DNA of 64,000 bases from assembly GCA_034406715.1 (NCBI GenBank), contig CP137864.1, positions 496,001-560,000 of the forward strand, given 5' to 3'. The stretch comes from Rhodotorula mucilaginosa. Lineage: Eukaryota > Basidiomycota > Microbotryomycetes > Sporidiobolales > Sporidiobolaceae. A program made the position numbers and the translations under genes. Positions 35,864 through 47,164 of this stretch are shown here, in pieces. Position 1 is the stretch's first letter. Each line of letters opens with the position of its first letter. The notes beneath the pieces were generated by a model, which saw nothing but the letters and a program-made list of their open reading frames with translations, was not told the DNA's origin and searched no databases.

Positions 35864-36718
35864 TTAGGGGCGGAAAGAGTTTTTGGGGGGGTCGACCTTG
35901 CGCGACTCTATTCTTTTCCCTTCTGGAATCGAAGGGAGAAGAAAGGGTGATGCAAAGAAGTAGCGAGACGAGTCTCTAGCGTTGGATTCGGATGCGCCGG
36001 AACACAGTGGAGCGGCGGGCAAGGAAGGGGTCGAGGTCGACGGCGGATCCGGTGTTTTAAACTGGATCAACCTGCAACGCGGGGGTGGCGCGGGTCAGCA
36101 GGGCGGTCCTGAGGCGAGCGGATTGGACTGTTACCAGTCTACGGCTGCACCCGCGTACGGGGCCCAGCAGCGAGCGTGTACGAAAGAAGTGCGACCGACG
36201 GACCCTGCTCGTTTTGAAGAGAGAAAGGGAGGCGGGCGACGCGCGGGGGCCGGCGGGACCTGGTGTAGCGGGGCTACGCTGTCTGGCTCGACTCGGAGCA
36301 GATGCAAACACACGCCAGAGAGACCTGGCAAGTGGGCGCGGGTGCGAGAGTCGCCGCGTCGTCGGCTTGGCGAGCGAGCGAGACGATTCAGCTCGACTCG
36401 ACTCCGTTCCGCGTCACCTCGTTCTCCTCCCATAGCGATCTAAGAGTCGCACTGCATACACAGGATCATGCACACATCCAGACTCGGCTGCTCTCACTTT
36501 GCTCCGCATCCACAAGTGCTCTTCCGGTCCCGCTCTCGAAGCTCGTCTCGCCGGCTCGATCGCTGAATGCGCGCAGCCCTGGCTATAGCGAACTCGCGAT
36601 CCTGCCAGCCCGTCACTCGCATATGCATGGAGACCACATGCTTTGCATAAGAGCGGTCCGCACAAGGTCCGATGCGGTGCGCGATCGTTCGTCATCGACT
36701 GCGCACGCAGCACTCTCT
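35864..36718. promoter_or_regulatory. 855-bp gene-free stretch upstream of eIF4G
   Basis: Lies between the eIF4G start (35863, minus) and the REX2 stop (36719, minus). It should contain the eIF4G promoter and a probably long 5' leader. Weak overlapping reading frames on both strands show no splice logic or family resemblance. I see no tRNA, repeat or mobile element. Confidence 0.45.
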
Positions 36719-38119
36719 CTACTCGTGACTCGGACGACCCTCGACCGGCTTGAACAGGTGTTCCCGATACCGCTTGAGTTCTGCGCAGTGGAGTGCAGAC
36801 GAAGTACCGCTAGCTTGGTCAGCGAGGCCGGCAAAGGACACGCATCTGCACGCATGGACAGTTCTGAACAATTGCGCGCGCACCTGCAATGCTCGCCTTG
36901 ATGTCCGACAGAGCGCTGGCGATCCAGTGAAATCGTGATGTCAGTAATGCTACGCTACGCCACCTGAACGAAGAATTTCGTACAGCAGCGAGGCCTGCCC
37001 CCTCAAGCGGGACTGTCAAAGCCGGATGAGGGTGGCAAAAACAGAAATCCGCAGGCTCACCGATGTTCCGCTTCGTCCTTCTTGCTTTCCCACCCAAAAC
37101 TGGGATACCACCTCCGTCCGATCTCCTTGATCGAGCTGACGTCGAGGATTCGGTAGTGCAGCTTGCTCGCGAGAAGCGGCAAGTCCTTGTTGATGAACGC
37201 CTTGTCCGCATGGACGGAATTGCCAGCGAGCAGCGCGGGAGCTGTGTAGAGGCCGACACACACCAAGTCAGGTATTGTCAGTGAGACTCGTTGAAGCTCA
37301 ATGATCACGATGCCGAAGACGTGGAAAAGCCATGGACCTGCGGGAAAAGGACGAGTGGCGATTCACGTACCTTCCGGCGGGAAATGCCGCGTCACATACT
37401 CGGTCACCAACTGATCGACTTGCTCCATCGTGTACTTGCTGTCGAGGCAGGCCTGCGTCAAGCCGGTCTATTCATTCCGAACCGTCAGTGCGAGCGAGTT
37501 GGAGGGGCCGCCACCAGCGAAGGAGCCCAAGAGCAAGAGCGGACCTTGCCGTGCTGATTGATGCACCTGCACATGTCCTTTACTTTGTTAGCACCTTAAC
37601 ACACGCGCACAAAGGCCATAGGCAACGCGAGCGTAGCAAGGGTTCACCATTCGTTCATGCGATCCAGGACAGTCTTTTCTGTCTTGATGATGAACTCGAC
37701 CCCCTCGTCGAGCGGCTCCAGGTCTTTATCCGTGACAATGCAAGCGATCTGCGCACTCCATACTCGTGGTCAAAAGATTGAGGCCCCAGCGCCAAAAAGA
37801 AGAGAAGGACGAAGGACCGTACTTCGAGAATCCGATCCGGGAGAAAGTCCTCTCCCGCTTGGAGGTCTTTCGGCGGCAAGTACGGGTTCAGGCCGGTCAT
37901 TTCGCAGTCTGAGAGAGCGATTCCACGAGTCAGAAACAGCAGCAAGTGGCTTCGGGTCGCGATCAGCCCGGGTGGTTTGCACCGCCTTCGAGGTGCAAGA
38001 AGGGAAGGACGCTGACCGATCCAGACAATGTTGGTCGGGTCAGCCATCGTGGTACAAAAGCGTCTTGATGTCTGGTAGCGGACAGAAGATAAAGGCCGGA
38101 GCGACCGAGCGAGGAGCAT
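36719..38119 (-). CDS. REX2: Oligoribonuclease (REX2/Orn, DEDDh 3'-5' exonuclease)
   Basis: Degrades short RNA oligonucleotides to mononucleotides; in fungi it acts in mitochondria and often the cytosol. Exons 38119-38017, 37908-37823, 37748-37648, 37566-37545, 37467-37371, 37241-37061, 36915-36884 and 36780-36719 encode 227 aa. All DEDDh positions are present: Asp and Glu in [12 protein letters not shown], the Asp of [10 protein letters not shown] with LDVSSIKE after it, and His plus Asp in [14 protein letters not shown]. The fourth exon is 22 nt (CINQHGK). The first 24 residues ([20 protein letters not shown] plus FCTT) look like a mitochondrial presequence and are followed by a second in-frame ATG at 38047. 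The last exon, [11 protein letters not shown], matches the family's C-terminal helix. Confidence 0.94.
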
Positions 38120-38393
38120 GCGAGAGCAAGAGAGAGAAGTCTCATCACGCGTCGAGGGGAATAAGGAGCACTGCCCAGCACCGGCGGTGACAGCTTCATG
38201 CGAGCGAGATATAGAAGCTTCAAGACGGTAGAGAGTCAACGTCGCAAAGAAGCGAACCACTCGAAAAAGCGTGCACAGTATCGAAAACTATGTAAGGAGG
38301 ATTGCTTTAAAATTCCGTCGAAAATTCTAACACCATGCTCTTTGGGCTCTTCTACTACGGTTTACACGTCAGGTCCCCATCCCTGTCAAGGAG
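38120..38393. promoter_or_regulatory. REX2 upstream region
   Basis: 274 bp between the REX2 start and the RIB1 stop, both on the minus strand. It includes an AT-richer patch near 38300-38330 (TTTAAAATTCCGTCGAAAAT), unlike the surrounding GC-rich DNA, that may mark the RIB1 3' UTR or the REX2 promoter. Confidence 0.4.
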
Positions 38394-40909
38394 CTATGCC
38401 GCCTCCTCCTCTGGGTCGCGTTCCCGAGTCGCCTGCACGTCCGCCAAACTCGTCACGCTCGCGCTCAGCGGCGAGTGCATCATCGGCGAGGTCGTCGTCG
38501 CGCCCGTGCCGCCGCCGGTTCCCATCACGCGCTGCAGCATCCCTTGCTGATCCGGCGCCGTGAGCATGTGACCCATCCGTTCAATCTTGGTCCGGAGGTA
38601 CTTTTCCAACTCGGGACTCGACGTCGTCGAACCTCCGATCATGCCCACGCCAGCTTGGCGCAGGTAGTAAGCGGCCGAAGAGTCGGTCCGGGCGTCCCAA
38701 TCCGAGTCCGAGTCAGTGTCGGACCCGCCGTCGTCATCTTCGTCGTCGTCGACTCCGGCTCCGCCGGCAGTTTCATCATCGTCCTCGTCTTCGTCGAGCG
38801 GCGTGTCTTCGTCGGACGGTGCGCGGGTGGAAGCGCGAGACGGGGCCACAGAGGAAGACATGACCGAGGCCGAGCGCGAGTAAGAAGGGCGGGATGAGCT
38901 GTCCTGCGATGTCGACGCGAGCGAGCTGACCGAGCTGGCCAGCTTGGAGGGTTCGTGTCTCCCTCGCCGGGAAGTCGAGCCTGGTTTCCGCTTGTGGTGG
39001 CCTCCCCCAGGGTGGGTGCCGCGCGGATGGGCTTTGCGTTCGGCTCTTCGCCGCGCAGCGGCAGCCTGTTCCTCAGCAATGACCCAGCTGCGCGGGACCA
39101 TCGGGACCCGTTCGGCGACCGTGACGCCTTCGCCCTCGATCTGCTTGATCTTGTCGGGGTTGTTGGTCAACAACCGAACGCCGTCTTGCGCGACGCCGAG
39201 GTCGCGAAGGATGGCGCCGGCGATCCCGTAGGTCCGCATATCGGCACCGTGACCGAGCATCAGATTCGCCGTGACGGTGTCGTGACCGAGGTCTTGCAAG
39301 TTGTATGCACGCATCTTCTCGAGCAAGCCGATGCCGCGACCTTCTTGTCGCAGGTAGACGATGACGCCCCGACCGGCGAGGGTGATGAGCCGGAACGCCT
39401 CGTCGAGCTGCTCGCCGCAGTCGCAGCGTTGACTGCCGATCGTCTCGCCAGTAAAGCATTCGGAGTGGATCCGCACCAGAGGCGGGTCGGTCGGGTGCTC
39501 GGTCGTCCGGGCGTGGCCGCAGTGGGACGAGTGGCGATGCGGATGCGCCGGAGCAGGCTGCAAGGTGTGCGGATTCGGCGACGAGGCGACTTGGGTCGTC
39601 GCGGTCAGGCGCCCGACGTAGGCACCGCGGACGATGCGTTCCTCATCGGACTCGCCTTCGTGCCACCGTGCGTCGAGACTCCGTGACCGAATGAAAGGAA
39701 GCAGCCGCCGCTCGCTCGTCTCGGCGATGATCGGGGTTCCCTCGACTGCGTTTGTCGTTACGGACGTGGAAGCCATTTGCGCGTGATCGGCGACAAAGGC
39801 CATGTGCTCCTTGTCGTCGTGGTTGTTGGTGTAGAGGTGGAGGAAGACGTGGCCGTGCGGGGTGGGAATGCGAGTCCGGACTCGGCACTGCACCTCGAGT
39901 GGCGGCAGATGGAGCGGGCGCGTCGAAGGTGTCTCGAGCGCAGGAGTCGCGACACGGAGGGTCGGTGCGGAGAACGGGAACTCGGACATGCGCGTTTCCG
40001 ACTCGTTGTCGGCAGTGTGGTGGGGACCGAGGTCGGGCAGTGGTCGCTCGAGTTCTGGCGGAGTCGACGGTTGCCGCAGCAGGTCTACCAGCATCTCTTT
40101 CTGCACTTGGTGCAGTTGAGCTGCGAGCGGTTTCTGGCTGCTGTGCTCGGAAGAGTACCCGCCGTGGCCCTTTTCGACTCGATGGTGGTGGTGGTGGGAT
40201 CCCGAGTCTTTCGAGGGTGCTGGCCGGGCCGGTTGATCATGCGCATCGGTGCTGGTCGAAGAGGTGTCCAGTTCTTTCGGTTCGACTCCTGGCAGCCGGG
40301 ACTTGCGCAAGTCCTCGATTCGCTGTGTTCGCTTCCGCTCCTCCTCCTCGACTCGGAGCCGGACGCTTCTCGGCGCTTGCCGGGAGCACATCTTTGGCTG
40401 CCGACCCTGGTCGAGACCGGACGATGGATTGCTGTAAGACATTCGCTCGTCGTCGCATGGGGCGTACGCGAGTGGACGCATGTGCGAGTGGACGGCGTGG
40501 GCTCGGGTTTGTCTGCACGATCGTTGCGGGTGGTCAATCAGCCTGAGCGATCCTTTCGGGTCCAGTCTGTACGTCGGTGCAAGCTGCATTGCTTCCAGTA
40601 CGCAGCACAGGAACCGTGCTATGTCGCGGGCGGTTCGGACTTGGAAATCCGGACGAATCGCGACGGGGACAGAGAGAGTGAGACTGACTCGGGTCCAGCC
40701 TGCGAAGCGGCGGCGACGAGCAAGGGTGCCATCGCTGCTTTGCCGTCGCCCTTCTTGGGCTGGGCGGCCCTGTACGGGGCGTGCTGCAGGCGAGGTGCGG
40801 CGGCAGAACTTGATTCCGACGATGAGGCGGCGGTCAGGTCGACTCCGGCGAGGAGCGAGAGCATAGTCAGGTCTGCAGGCGATACGCGGTGCTCTGTAGC
40901 GGCGAGCAT
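38394..40909 (-). CDS. RIB1: GTP cyclohydrolase II, extended fungal form
   Basis: First step of riboflavin synthesis: GTP to diaminohydroxyphosphoribosylaminopyrimidine, formate and pyrophosphate. Exons 40909-40689 and 40512-38394 encode 779 aa; an in-frame ATG at 40864 would give 764. The first intron (GTCAGT donor, CTGAT branch point, CAG acceptor) joins an Ala-rich head to [15 protein letters not shown] in frame. The catalytic domain opens [20 protein letters not shown] and [10 protein letters not shown]. It has the zinc ligands in [20 protein letters not shown], then [37 protein letters not shown] and LLTNNPDKI. Yeast Rib1 is about 345 aa, so roughly 430 residues are extra. These are a disordered N-terminus with a five-His run, an insert with [12 protein letters not shown], and a C-terminal tail rich in Ser/Asp. 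No second RibB-type domain is present. Confidence 0.95.
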
Positions 40910-41129
40910 CCTCGTGCGAGTATAGCTTCTCCTGCGAGTAAGTTAGAGCGGACCAAGTCGGCCGGGTTGCGAGTTGCCGTACGCGGCCGGCGTTGGTCAT
41001 CAGCCGCGGAGGCCGCTTTGGTCATCTCCGCTCTCGCTAGTCTTTCGAATGATTGCTTACAAGAAGGAGTCACGATGGGCAAAAATACACTGCCGAAAGA
41101 TTTGCAGCGAGCAGGCACCGAAAGAAATC
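40910..41129. promoter_or_regulatory. RIB1 upstream region
   Basis: 220 bp between the RIB1 start and the stop of the cysteine-rich gene, both on the minus strand. No recognisable FMN riboswitch (these are bacterial) or other element seen. Confidence 0.35.
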
Positions 41130-43935
41130 CTACGACGCAACTCCGACCCTTTCTTCCTCTCGAAAGAGACTCCTCGTGAGCGGTTCGGCTGCGGGTGGAC
41201 TCGACGAGCGCCTGTCCGTTCTTCGGCCCGATCGACCGGTCTCTAGGTCGTTCCCGCTCGACGACGAGCCCTGCTTCCGGGGGCAGTGCACCCAGTCCGA
41301 AGCCGTGGACAAGGAGACGTCGCCGCACGCCACCGCCGACTTCAATCTGTCCGCGAGCATCGTATCGAAGCACGCGTACCCTTGCGCTGCCAGTAAGTCT
41401 TCCGCAACTTGGGTCGCGAACGCGAGCCACGAGTCGTGCGTCGCGGACGAGTAGGGCGATGCGTCGAGGACGACGGCTTCGAGCACGTCTTGGTAGGGTT
41501 TGTCGTGGAAGCGGGTCTCGGGGGAAGAAGATTTGGACAGAGAGGCTAGAATCGTGTCTGTAGGGAGCACTGGAGACCGCAGAGTCAATCACACCGGGAT
41601 CAGCGCATGGCTTTGTTCACTCTGTAGAGTGGCCAAGCGCTGTGGCGTACCTGTGGTGGTCGTCCACTTTGCGCCCTTGCGCTCGACAGGTGACATCCCG
41701 GACCGAACACGAGCCAGCGGCATCTCGTTCCTCGTACACGAGCAGCGCTTTTCTGCACATGATCCGTTCGAGCTCGAGGACAGAGGATGGTGAGTGATCT
41801 TGTCCTCGGCGACGTCGCGCGCGAGGACTTGATATCGCTCGGACATCGAGGCGAGATAATCGAGGATCTGGCGGGAACGGCAGTCGTGGACAGGCTGCAG
41901 CGCATCTGTTGCATCAGCCGCGAAGAGAAGGTAGCGTTGCCACACAGCCCGACAAGAGGAGGCTCACCAATTTGATGTACATCCATCCAGCTTCCCACTC
42001 CTCGATATATACGACCTTTTTCGCATATTTGCCTCTCTTGCCGCAGTCGACGCATTTCTGCTCGACGCGCCGTACCTTCTTGCCTGCGTGACAACTGTTG
42101 CTCGTGCAGAGGACCACATCGCTGAGGCGGAAGATCCGCTCCGCCAACGTGGCGTCTGTCGACCAGTCGCGGTAGCGTCCCAAGAGTGCCAGGCGACGGT
42201 TCGTGGTCCAGGTGGAAAAGTCGCGGGTGGCGATCAATGAGCAGCCGGGGCAGCCTACCTGAGATCCGGACTCATCCTCGGTCAGCTCAGAATTGCGGAG
42301 GCGTCGGCAGATCACTCGGGGCTTACGAGTTGATAGAAAAGGTCCCAGTGAGCTCGTGTCCACGTTGCTGGGCGGACTTCCTTCCACACGCGACCCCCGA
42401 GCAGGACCATCGAGTCGCCACTCTCGGTCGGCCCATCCTCCTCCTCGAGCAGCATAGTATCGATCGCGCTCGTCAAGACGCCGACGTCAACCAGACCGTC
42501 CTGTGCGCAGTCTTCACCCTTGTCCGACTTGTTGTTGGCATACTTGAGTGCCTGCCAGAGCGCAACGACGGCGGAATCGCCCTCGATTCGGTCGTCCGGC
42601 CCGAGTCGGTCTTCGAGCAGGTCGAGGAAGGCTCGAACGCTCGAGGGAGCTGGTGCCGGCTGCAGAGGCTGTTCCGAGCACGCACCGGCGAGGACGACTG
42701 CCGAGCATCCGCAGGGCTTGATCGCCGCTTCTTCAGCCGTGACGACGGTGACCGGAGTCAAAGCGAGAGTGGCTAAGGCCGGCACGCGCAAGACCACAAT
42801 CCGGAAAAGAGACACGACGAACGCAGTCCACATGGACGGCGTAATCGTCTCTGGAAGGTCTCGAGGCGGTTCGAGGTAGGCGCGCAGCCGTCTGAGAAGG
42901 TCGCGAGGATTGTGCGAGGTTGTTCCCGTCGAGGGCGCAAGCGACGCGAAGAAGTCCGCATCGCTATCGAGAGCGTCTCGCTCCGCCGACATCGGCGCAT
43001 CTGGCTTGACGGGGCCGTCGCTCGATTTCCGAGCCTTCCCGTTCGAGACGACCTTCTTCTTCGGCGGAGCTTTTGCTGCCAATCGCAACTGCGCTGGCGG
43101 CGTCCTCGATGTTTCGGCCGACGACTTTGCAGTAGAAGTCGGGACATCGTCGCAAATCATGACTGGGGCATCTGCGAGTCTGAGGACCCACGAGGCGGAA
43201 GATCGCTCCAGAGTCACCTGGTCGACGTCCTCGTTAGAACATGACTCGCCGCAATGACACACAGTCGGGGAACGATGCTGACCTCGTAGGCTCTGTGTTC
43301 AAGCGCTCGGAGAAGGTTTTCCATCCTCTGCTGCTCCTGCGAGCTGCAGCGGCGGTCAGATAACCCGAGAGCCGGCATTCCGCATCAAAAAAAACAAAAA
43401 ACGCCACTCACACGGACGCGACATATTGAGCGTGCCCCCAATCTCCGCCGGCATAGAACTGTTGATGATGTTCGGCTCGTGCGACGATAACACGTCGCGC
43501 GAACGACCATTTCGACCTTGCCGCCTCGCTCCACGCCCGCAGCGTGTCCAACGATTCCTCGGAGGCGATCCCCCCCAGGTGTGCAGGAAGCGTGGCGTCA
43601 TCGAAGGCTTCGTATGCGTAGGTAAGACGCTTGTAAGACTTGAGGAGTTTGGCCTGACCGAGGGGTGTAAGTACAGGATTTTCCCGACGGAATGAGATCT
43701 CACTCGAAGACGCACCTGCAATTCCTCATGCAGTTCGCACCACTTTGAGCCCGCGGACGGTGCACGCGAGCAGAGCGCTCGCGCTACATTATCAAAGGCA
43801 AGGCAGTGATCGCAAACGGGCGGGCACGGTACCCTGCAAGGGAGAGCCAAAGTTCTTCAGGTGAGCTCTTGCTTTTTTCGTCGGACTTGGTTTCGGTCGC
43901 GGAGGAAATCAAACGTACGGATGCTCGAGATGCAT
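41130..43935 (-). CDS. Cysteine-rich, putative zinc-binding protein of unknown function
   Basis: I reconstruct eight exons: 43935-43919, 43833-43716, 43653-43412, 43343-43283, 43217-42327, 42258-41968, 41894-41651 and 41557-41130, giving 763 aa with all phases consistent. The first exon is 17 nt (MHLEHP). Near the N-terminus, CPPVCDHCLAFDN and ALCSRAPSAGSKWCELHEEL give at least five Cys and a His, a likely zinc site. It is followed by a helical block (KLLKSYKRLTYAYEAFDDAT, HHQQFYAGGDWGHAQYVAS). A second cluster, VGCPGCSLI ... VVLCTSNSCHAGKKVRR ... QKCVDCGKRGKYAKK, resembles a zinc ribbon. Next come an aromatic WEAGWMYIKL and a helix DYLASMSERYQVLARDVAED. The tail is Ser/Arg-rich. Family unknown; a basidiomycete-specific gene is possible. 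Confidence 0.72.
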
Positions 43936-44405
43936 AGCGAGACGTTTCAGGTCGACGGTAAAGAGCAGTCAGACGGAAAAGCTGGCAAAGATCAGTGGGG
44001 CAAGTTCGCAAGATCACGACGAGGACCGCCGAAGTCACGTAACCGGAATGGTTAGCCAGGAGCCAAGTGGACCGATGTGCGTCATGCCCAACGCTCGAAC
44101 ACAAGCGCGAATTGTCGCTCGATAGCAACGTATAGTCGATTTCGAGAATCCCGAGGAACGCGTCTAACGGGACGCCTGAACCACCCTGTCGATATGGCTG
44201 CGGTTCCGAAAGCTTAAGCTGAGAGCTCGGAATGCTGTTTGTCGCTTTGCCTAGCACCGTCGCAACAGGATCCGTAGGTCCGCATGCTTTGGGAGCTTAC
44301 TATCCCTACGCAGGTTGAACGGTGAAATTACCCGAAAAGTCCAGCTTAGGCACGAACCGGAATTTTGTTCACGCTTCGACAGGGCCGATCGGATTCCATC
44401 AGGGT
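43936..44405. promoter_or_regulatory. Upstream region of the cysteine-rich gene
   Basis: 470 bp between the start of the cysteine-rich gene and the DLIC stop, both on the minus strand. No supported gene, RNA or repeat seen. Confidence 0.4.
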
Positions 44406-46988
44406 TCACGCGTCCTTACGGGATGCATCTGCGGCAGTTCCGTCCCGCGTACTTGCTCGCAGCGTCGTCGTGCTCGCGCTCGTGCCCGCACCGGGTACAG
44501 CGGCACCGGCACCGGCAGTACGCGCCGTGAGCAGGCTCTGGAAAAAGTCGGCGAGGACTTGGTTCCCGCCGGCGGCGTTCCCGGCTGTCGAAGTCGAAGT
44601 CGAGCCGGGCGTCGTCGGCACCGTTGTTGTTGAGTTGGAGACGCCCGAGGCGCTTTGCTGAGAGGATGTACGGGAAAGGAAAGCGGCAGCCGAGGAAGTC
44701 GGTGGTGAGGCAGCGGCGCCGCCGAGATGAGGTGATCGCGCCGGCAGAGACGAGCCCGAATCCTTCGCGACAGGCAAAGCAGTCAGTTCAACTCGAGGTG
44801 GTGTTTGAGCGCGGCAGTGCTGCTCACCTGTCTCGACATGCTCGAGCGGTAGCGCTCGTCCGCTCGAACCGGCAAGCCATTGTCCCGAGCCGATGCCCCC
44901 GCCGCCTCCCTCGCTCGCTCAAGCGTACTCGCAACGGTGGGAAGATCGAGCGTTGAACCCGCCATCGGCCCAACACTGCTCGGCCCGAACCCGGTCGAAG
45001 ACATCGAACCCGCGACAGGTTGTCGGAACGCCAATCGCGGATCCTTCGCCACTTCGGCTTGCAACACCTCGTACTGCTGTCGGAGGAAGGCCTGCTCATT
45101 TTCGGCTTGCGTCAAGCTGGACGAGGAAGCCGTGAACTGCGTGTGGGGAAAGTGTAAGCACAAGCAGATTCCTCCCCGGTTGACCTTTGATATTACGCAC
45201 CTGATTCCGCGCGTCAAAGTCGACCACGGCTGAGGCGTACTCAGCTTCGAGTCCCTCCGCGCTCGCGGGTTCTCGAACCCCTCCTGGCTTCCCTTCGAGA
45301 TCTCGAGCTCTCCGTTTCGCCTCGAGATCTGCCTCCCAACGCTGCCCGCACGCGTCGCAGTCGAACCGTTCCCGCAAGATCTTGATCTTGCCCCAGGTGT
45401 CCCATCCGGCAGGGACGAGCACCTGATCCCGATCGACGACGTTGGCGCGATGCAGGAAGGGGAAGGAGGCGCGCGCAGACTGTCGCGGCGTCGACTGCGC
45501 CGGGGCGGTCCGACTGGTCGCCGCCGTCGATGTGGGTGTGGGTGTAGTCGTGGCAAGCTGCAAGGACGGATCTGGGGCGAACAAGCGGTGGAGGATGTAT
45601 TGCCGCAGCTTGGCATAAGAGGCCGGGTTCGTCTGGGACGTGTAGAACACGGCGGCACCGTCTTCGTGCAGGCCAGGCATTAGTTCGGAGGTCGGCGACA
45701 GCGGATCCGCGAAGTATGAACAAGAAAGCTCACAACGTAGGGCGACGGTCCGGACGAGTTGTTGAACGTAGTCGAACAGGTCTTCGGAGAATTCTCGATC
45801 GCGCTCGAGCATGTTCATTTGATCCGCCTGACAATTGGGACACCCATGATAAGCCATGAGCGTGGTCAACCCGTATGAGGCAGCCGTGACTCACCTTGGT
45901 GCAGACGATGACGAGTCCGAGGCCGAGGTTCTCGAGCAGCGTCCCGGCTGGCAGGGGAGCATCGGCGGCGTGCAGATTCGAGGTCGAAGTTGAGGAGGGC
46001 ATCGCGCCGCTGCTCGTTGGCTCCTGGTACGCTCGGAGGGTAGCTTCGACTGTAACCCGTTCTTAAGCGGTCAGCGATAGATCGATCCGGACATCCGCCC
46101 AGGCAAAAGCGGCAGCACTCACGTCTCCGCTTGCCCTCATCTCGCTCCTGTTCCCGCTCCTCTGCGCCGTTCTCGTCCCGACTCAGGGCACTTTCCAGCA
46201 AGTCGATCCAGTATTCCAGCTCTTGCACGAACGTCCACGGTCTCCGCCAGTCGAGAACGATGATTGCGAGCGAGTCGACGAGAGGGCATCTCGACAGCGC
46301 GAGCGAGACGAGTCGGTCTCGAGCGGGCTCGGAAGTCGAGATCTGGTAGAAGCCGAGTCGCCCGAGGACATCTGCAAGAATGGATCGGGCTTAGCTTCGG
46401 AAGCAGGTTACACGACCCGCTGGGGAAGAGTGCAAAAGCCGGACTCAGAGGGTGCCAACTGACCTCCTTCTTCGCCGTCGTCTCGGACATCCATCATTTC
46501 GTAGCTCATGCCGAGGTCGAGTGCTTTGCCCTTGCCGGAAGGGTCCTGGTTGTCCGGTTCGAGGTGCGGAGGGAGATGTCCGTCGCTGGTTCCGAGTCGG
46601 GACACGAGCGACGACTTGCCCGCCCGCGGTGCACCTGCGGGTACTCATTATCAGGTCAGTCTGAAAATCGCCACAAGCGTCTAGGCCCACAGGCGCAGTA
46701 CTCGCGTGCTACGTCGCGGAACACGCGCCAGTGTTGACCGATTTCGGTGGTGCTGGCAGACTGACCGAGTACGATGCACTGCTTGGACTGGACTGCCTTG
46801 GTCGTCTTGACCGAGTCGAGTATCGAGCTCCACAGGTTGCCCTCGCCCGGCAGGGAGACGCCGCCATTCTCTCCCGTTGCTGCCTTTGTCGGTGAACTGG
46901 GCGGTGCGAGCGAGGTCGCTGCTGCCGCACCGCCAGACGCCAAGTGCGAGCCAGAGCCAGAGCCAGAAGCACTCGCAGATAGAGACAT
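44406..46988 (-). CDS. Cytoplasmic dynein light intermediate chain
   Basis: A dynein-1 subunit that holds the heavy chain and binds cargo adaptors. Exons 46988-46766, 46634-46464, 46371-46123, 46049-45895, 45827-45734, 45661-45201, 45136-44828 and 44762-44406 encode 672 aa. The Ras-like domain starts with LWSSILDSVKTTKA, then the P-loop [18 protein letters not shown]. It continues through SYEMMDVRDD, SLAIIVLDWRRPWTFVQELE, LGLGLVIVCTKADQMNMLER, DYVQQLVRTVALRYGAAVFY and VLVPAGWDTWGKIKILRERF. The C-terminal half is disordered with a helix NQVLADFFQSLLTART, typical of the adaptor-binding segment of DLICs. The P-loop is intact (GxxxxGKS). Confidence 0.93.
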
Positions 46989-47164
46989 CCTCTCCGAGCG
47001 GCGAGCGTAATGCAGGCTGTTGGAGACAGCTTCAGACGTTCAGGTGCTGCCTACTCTTTCACGCGCTGCTTCGAGCGCCGATGCACGAAAAGGTGCCGCG
47101 CTTCCGGAATTCAATCCAATCTTGTGCAGCATCCTCAACTTGCACTCAATCAAAAGGGTTAACG

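Noticed and set aside
36302-36901. 199-codon plus-strand frame across the eIF4G/REX2 gap
   Set aside because: Overlaps the last two REX2 exons, which carry the catalytic His and Asp; composition is random.
40910-41000. Extension of RIB1 to an ATG at 41000 without an intron
   Set aside because: The intervening 60 residues are Arg-rich noise, whereas a GT-AG intron (40688-40513) with a branch point joins a more protein-like exon in frame.
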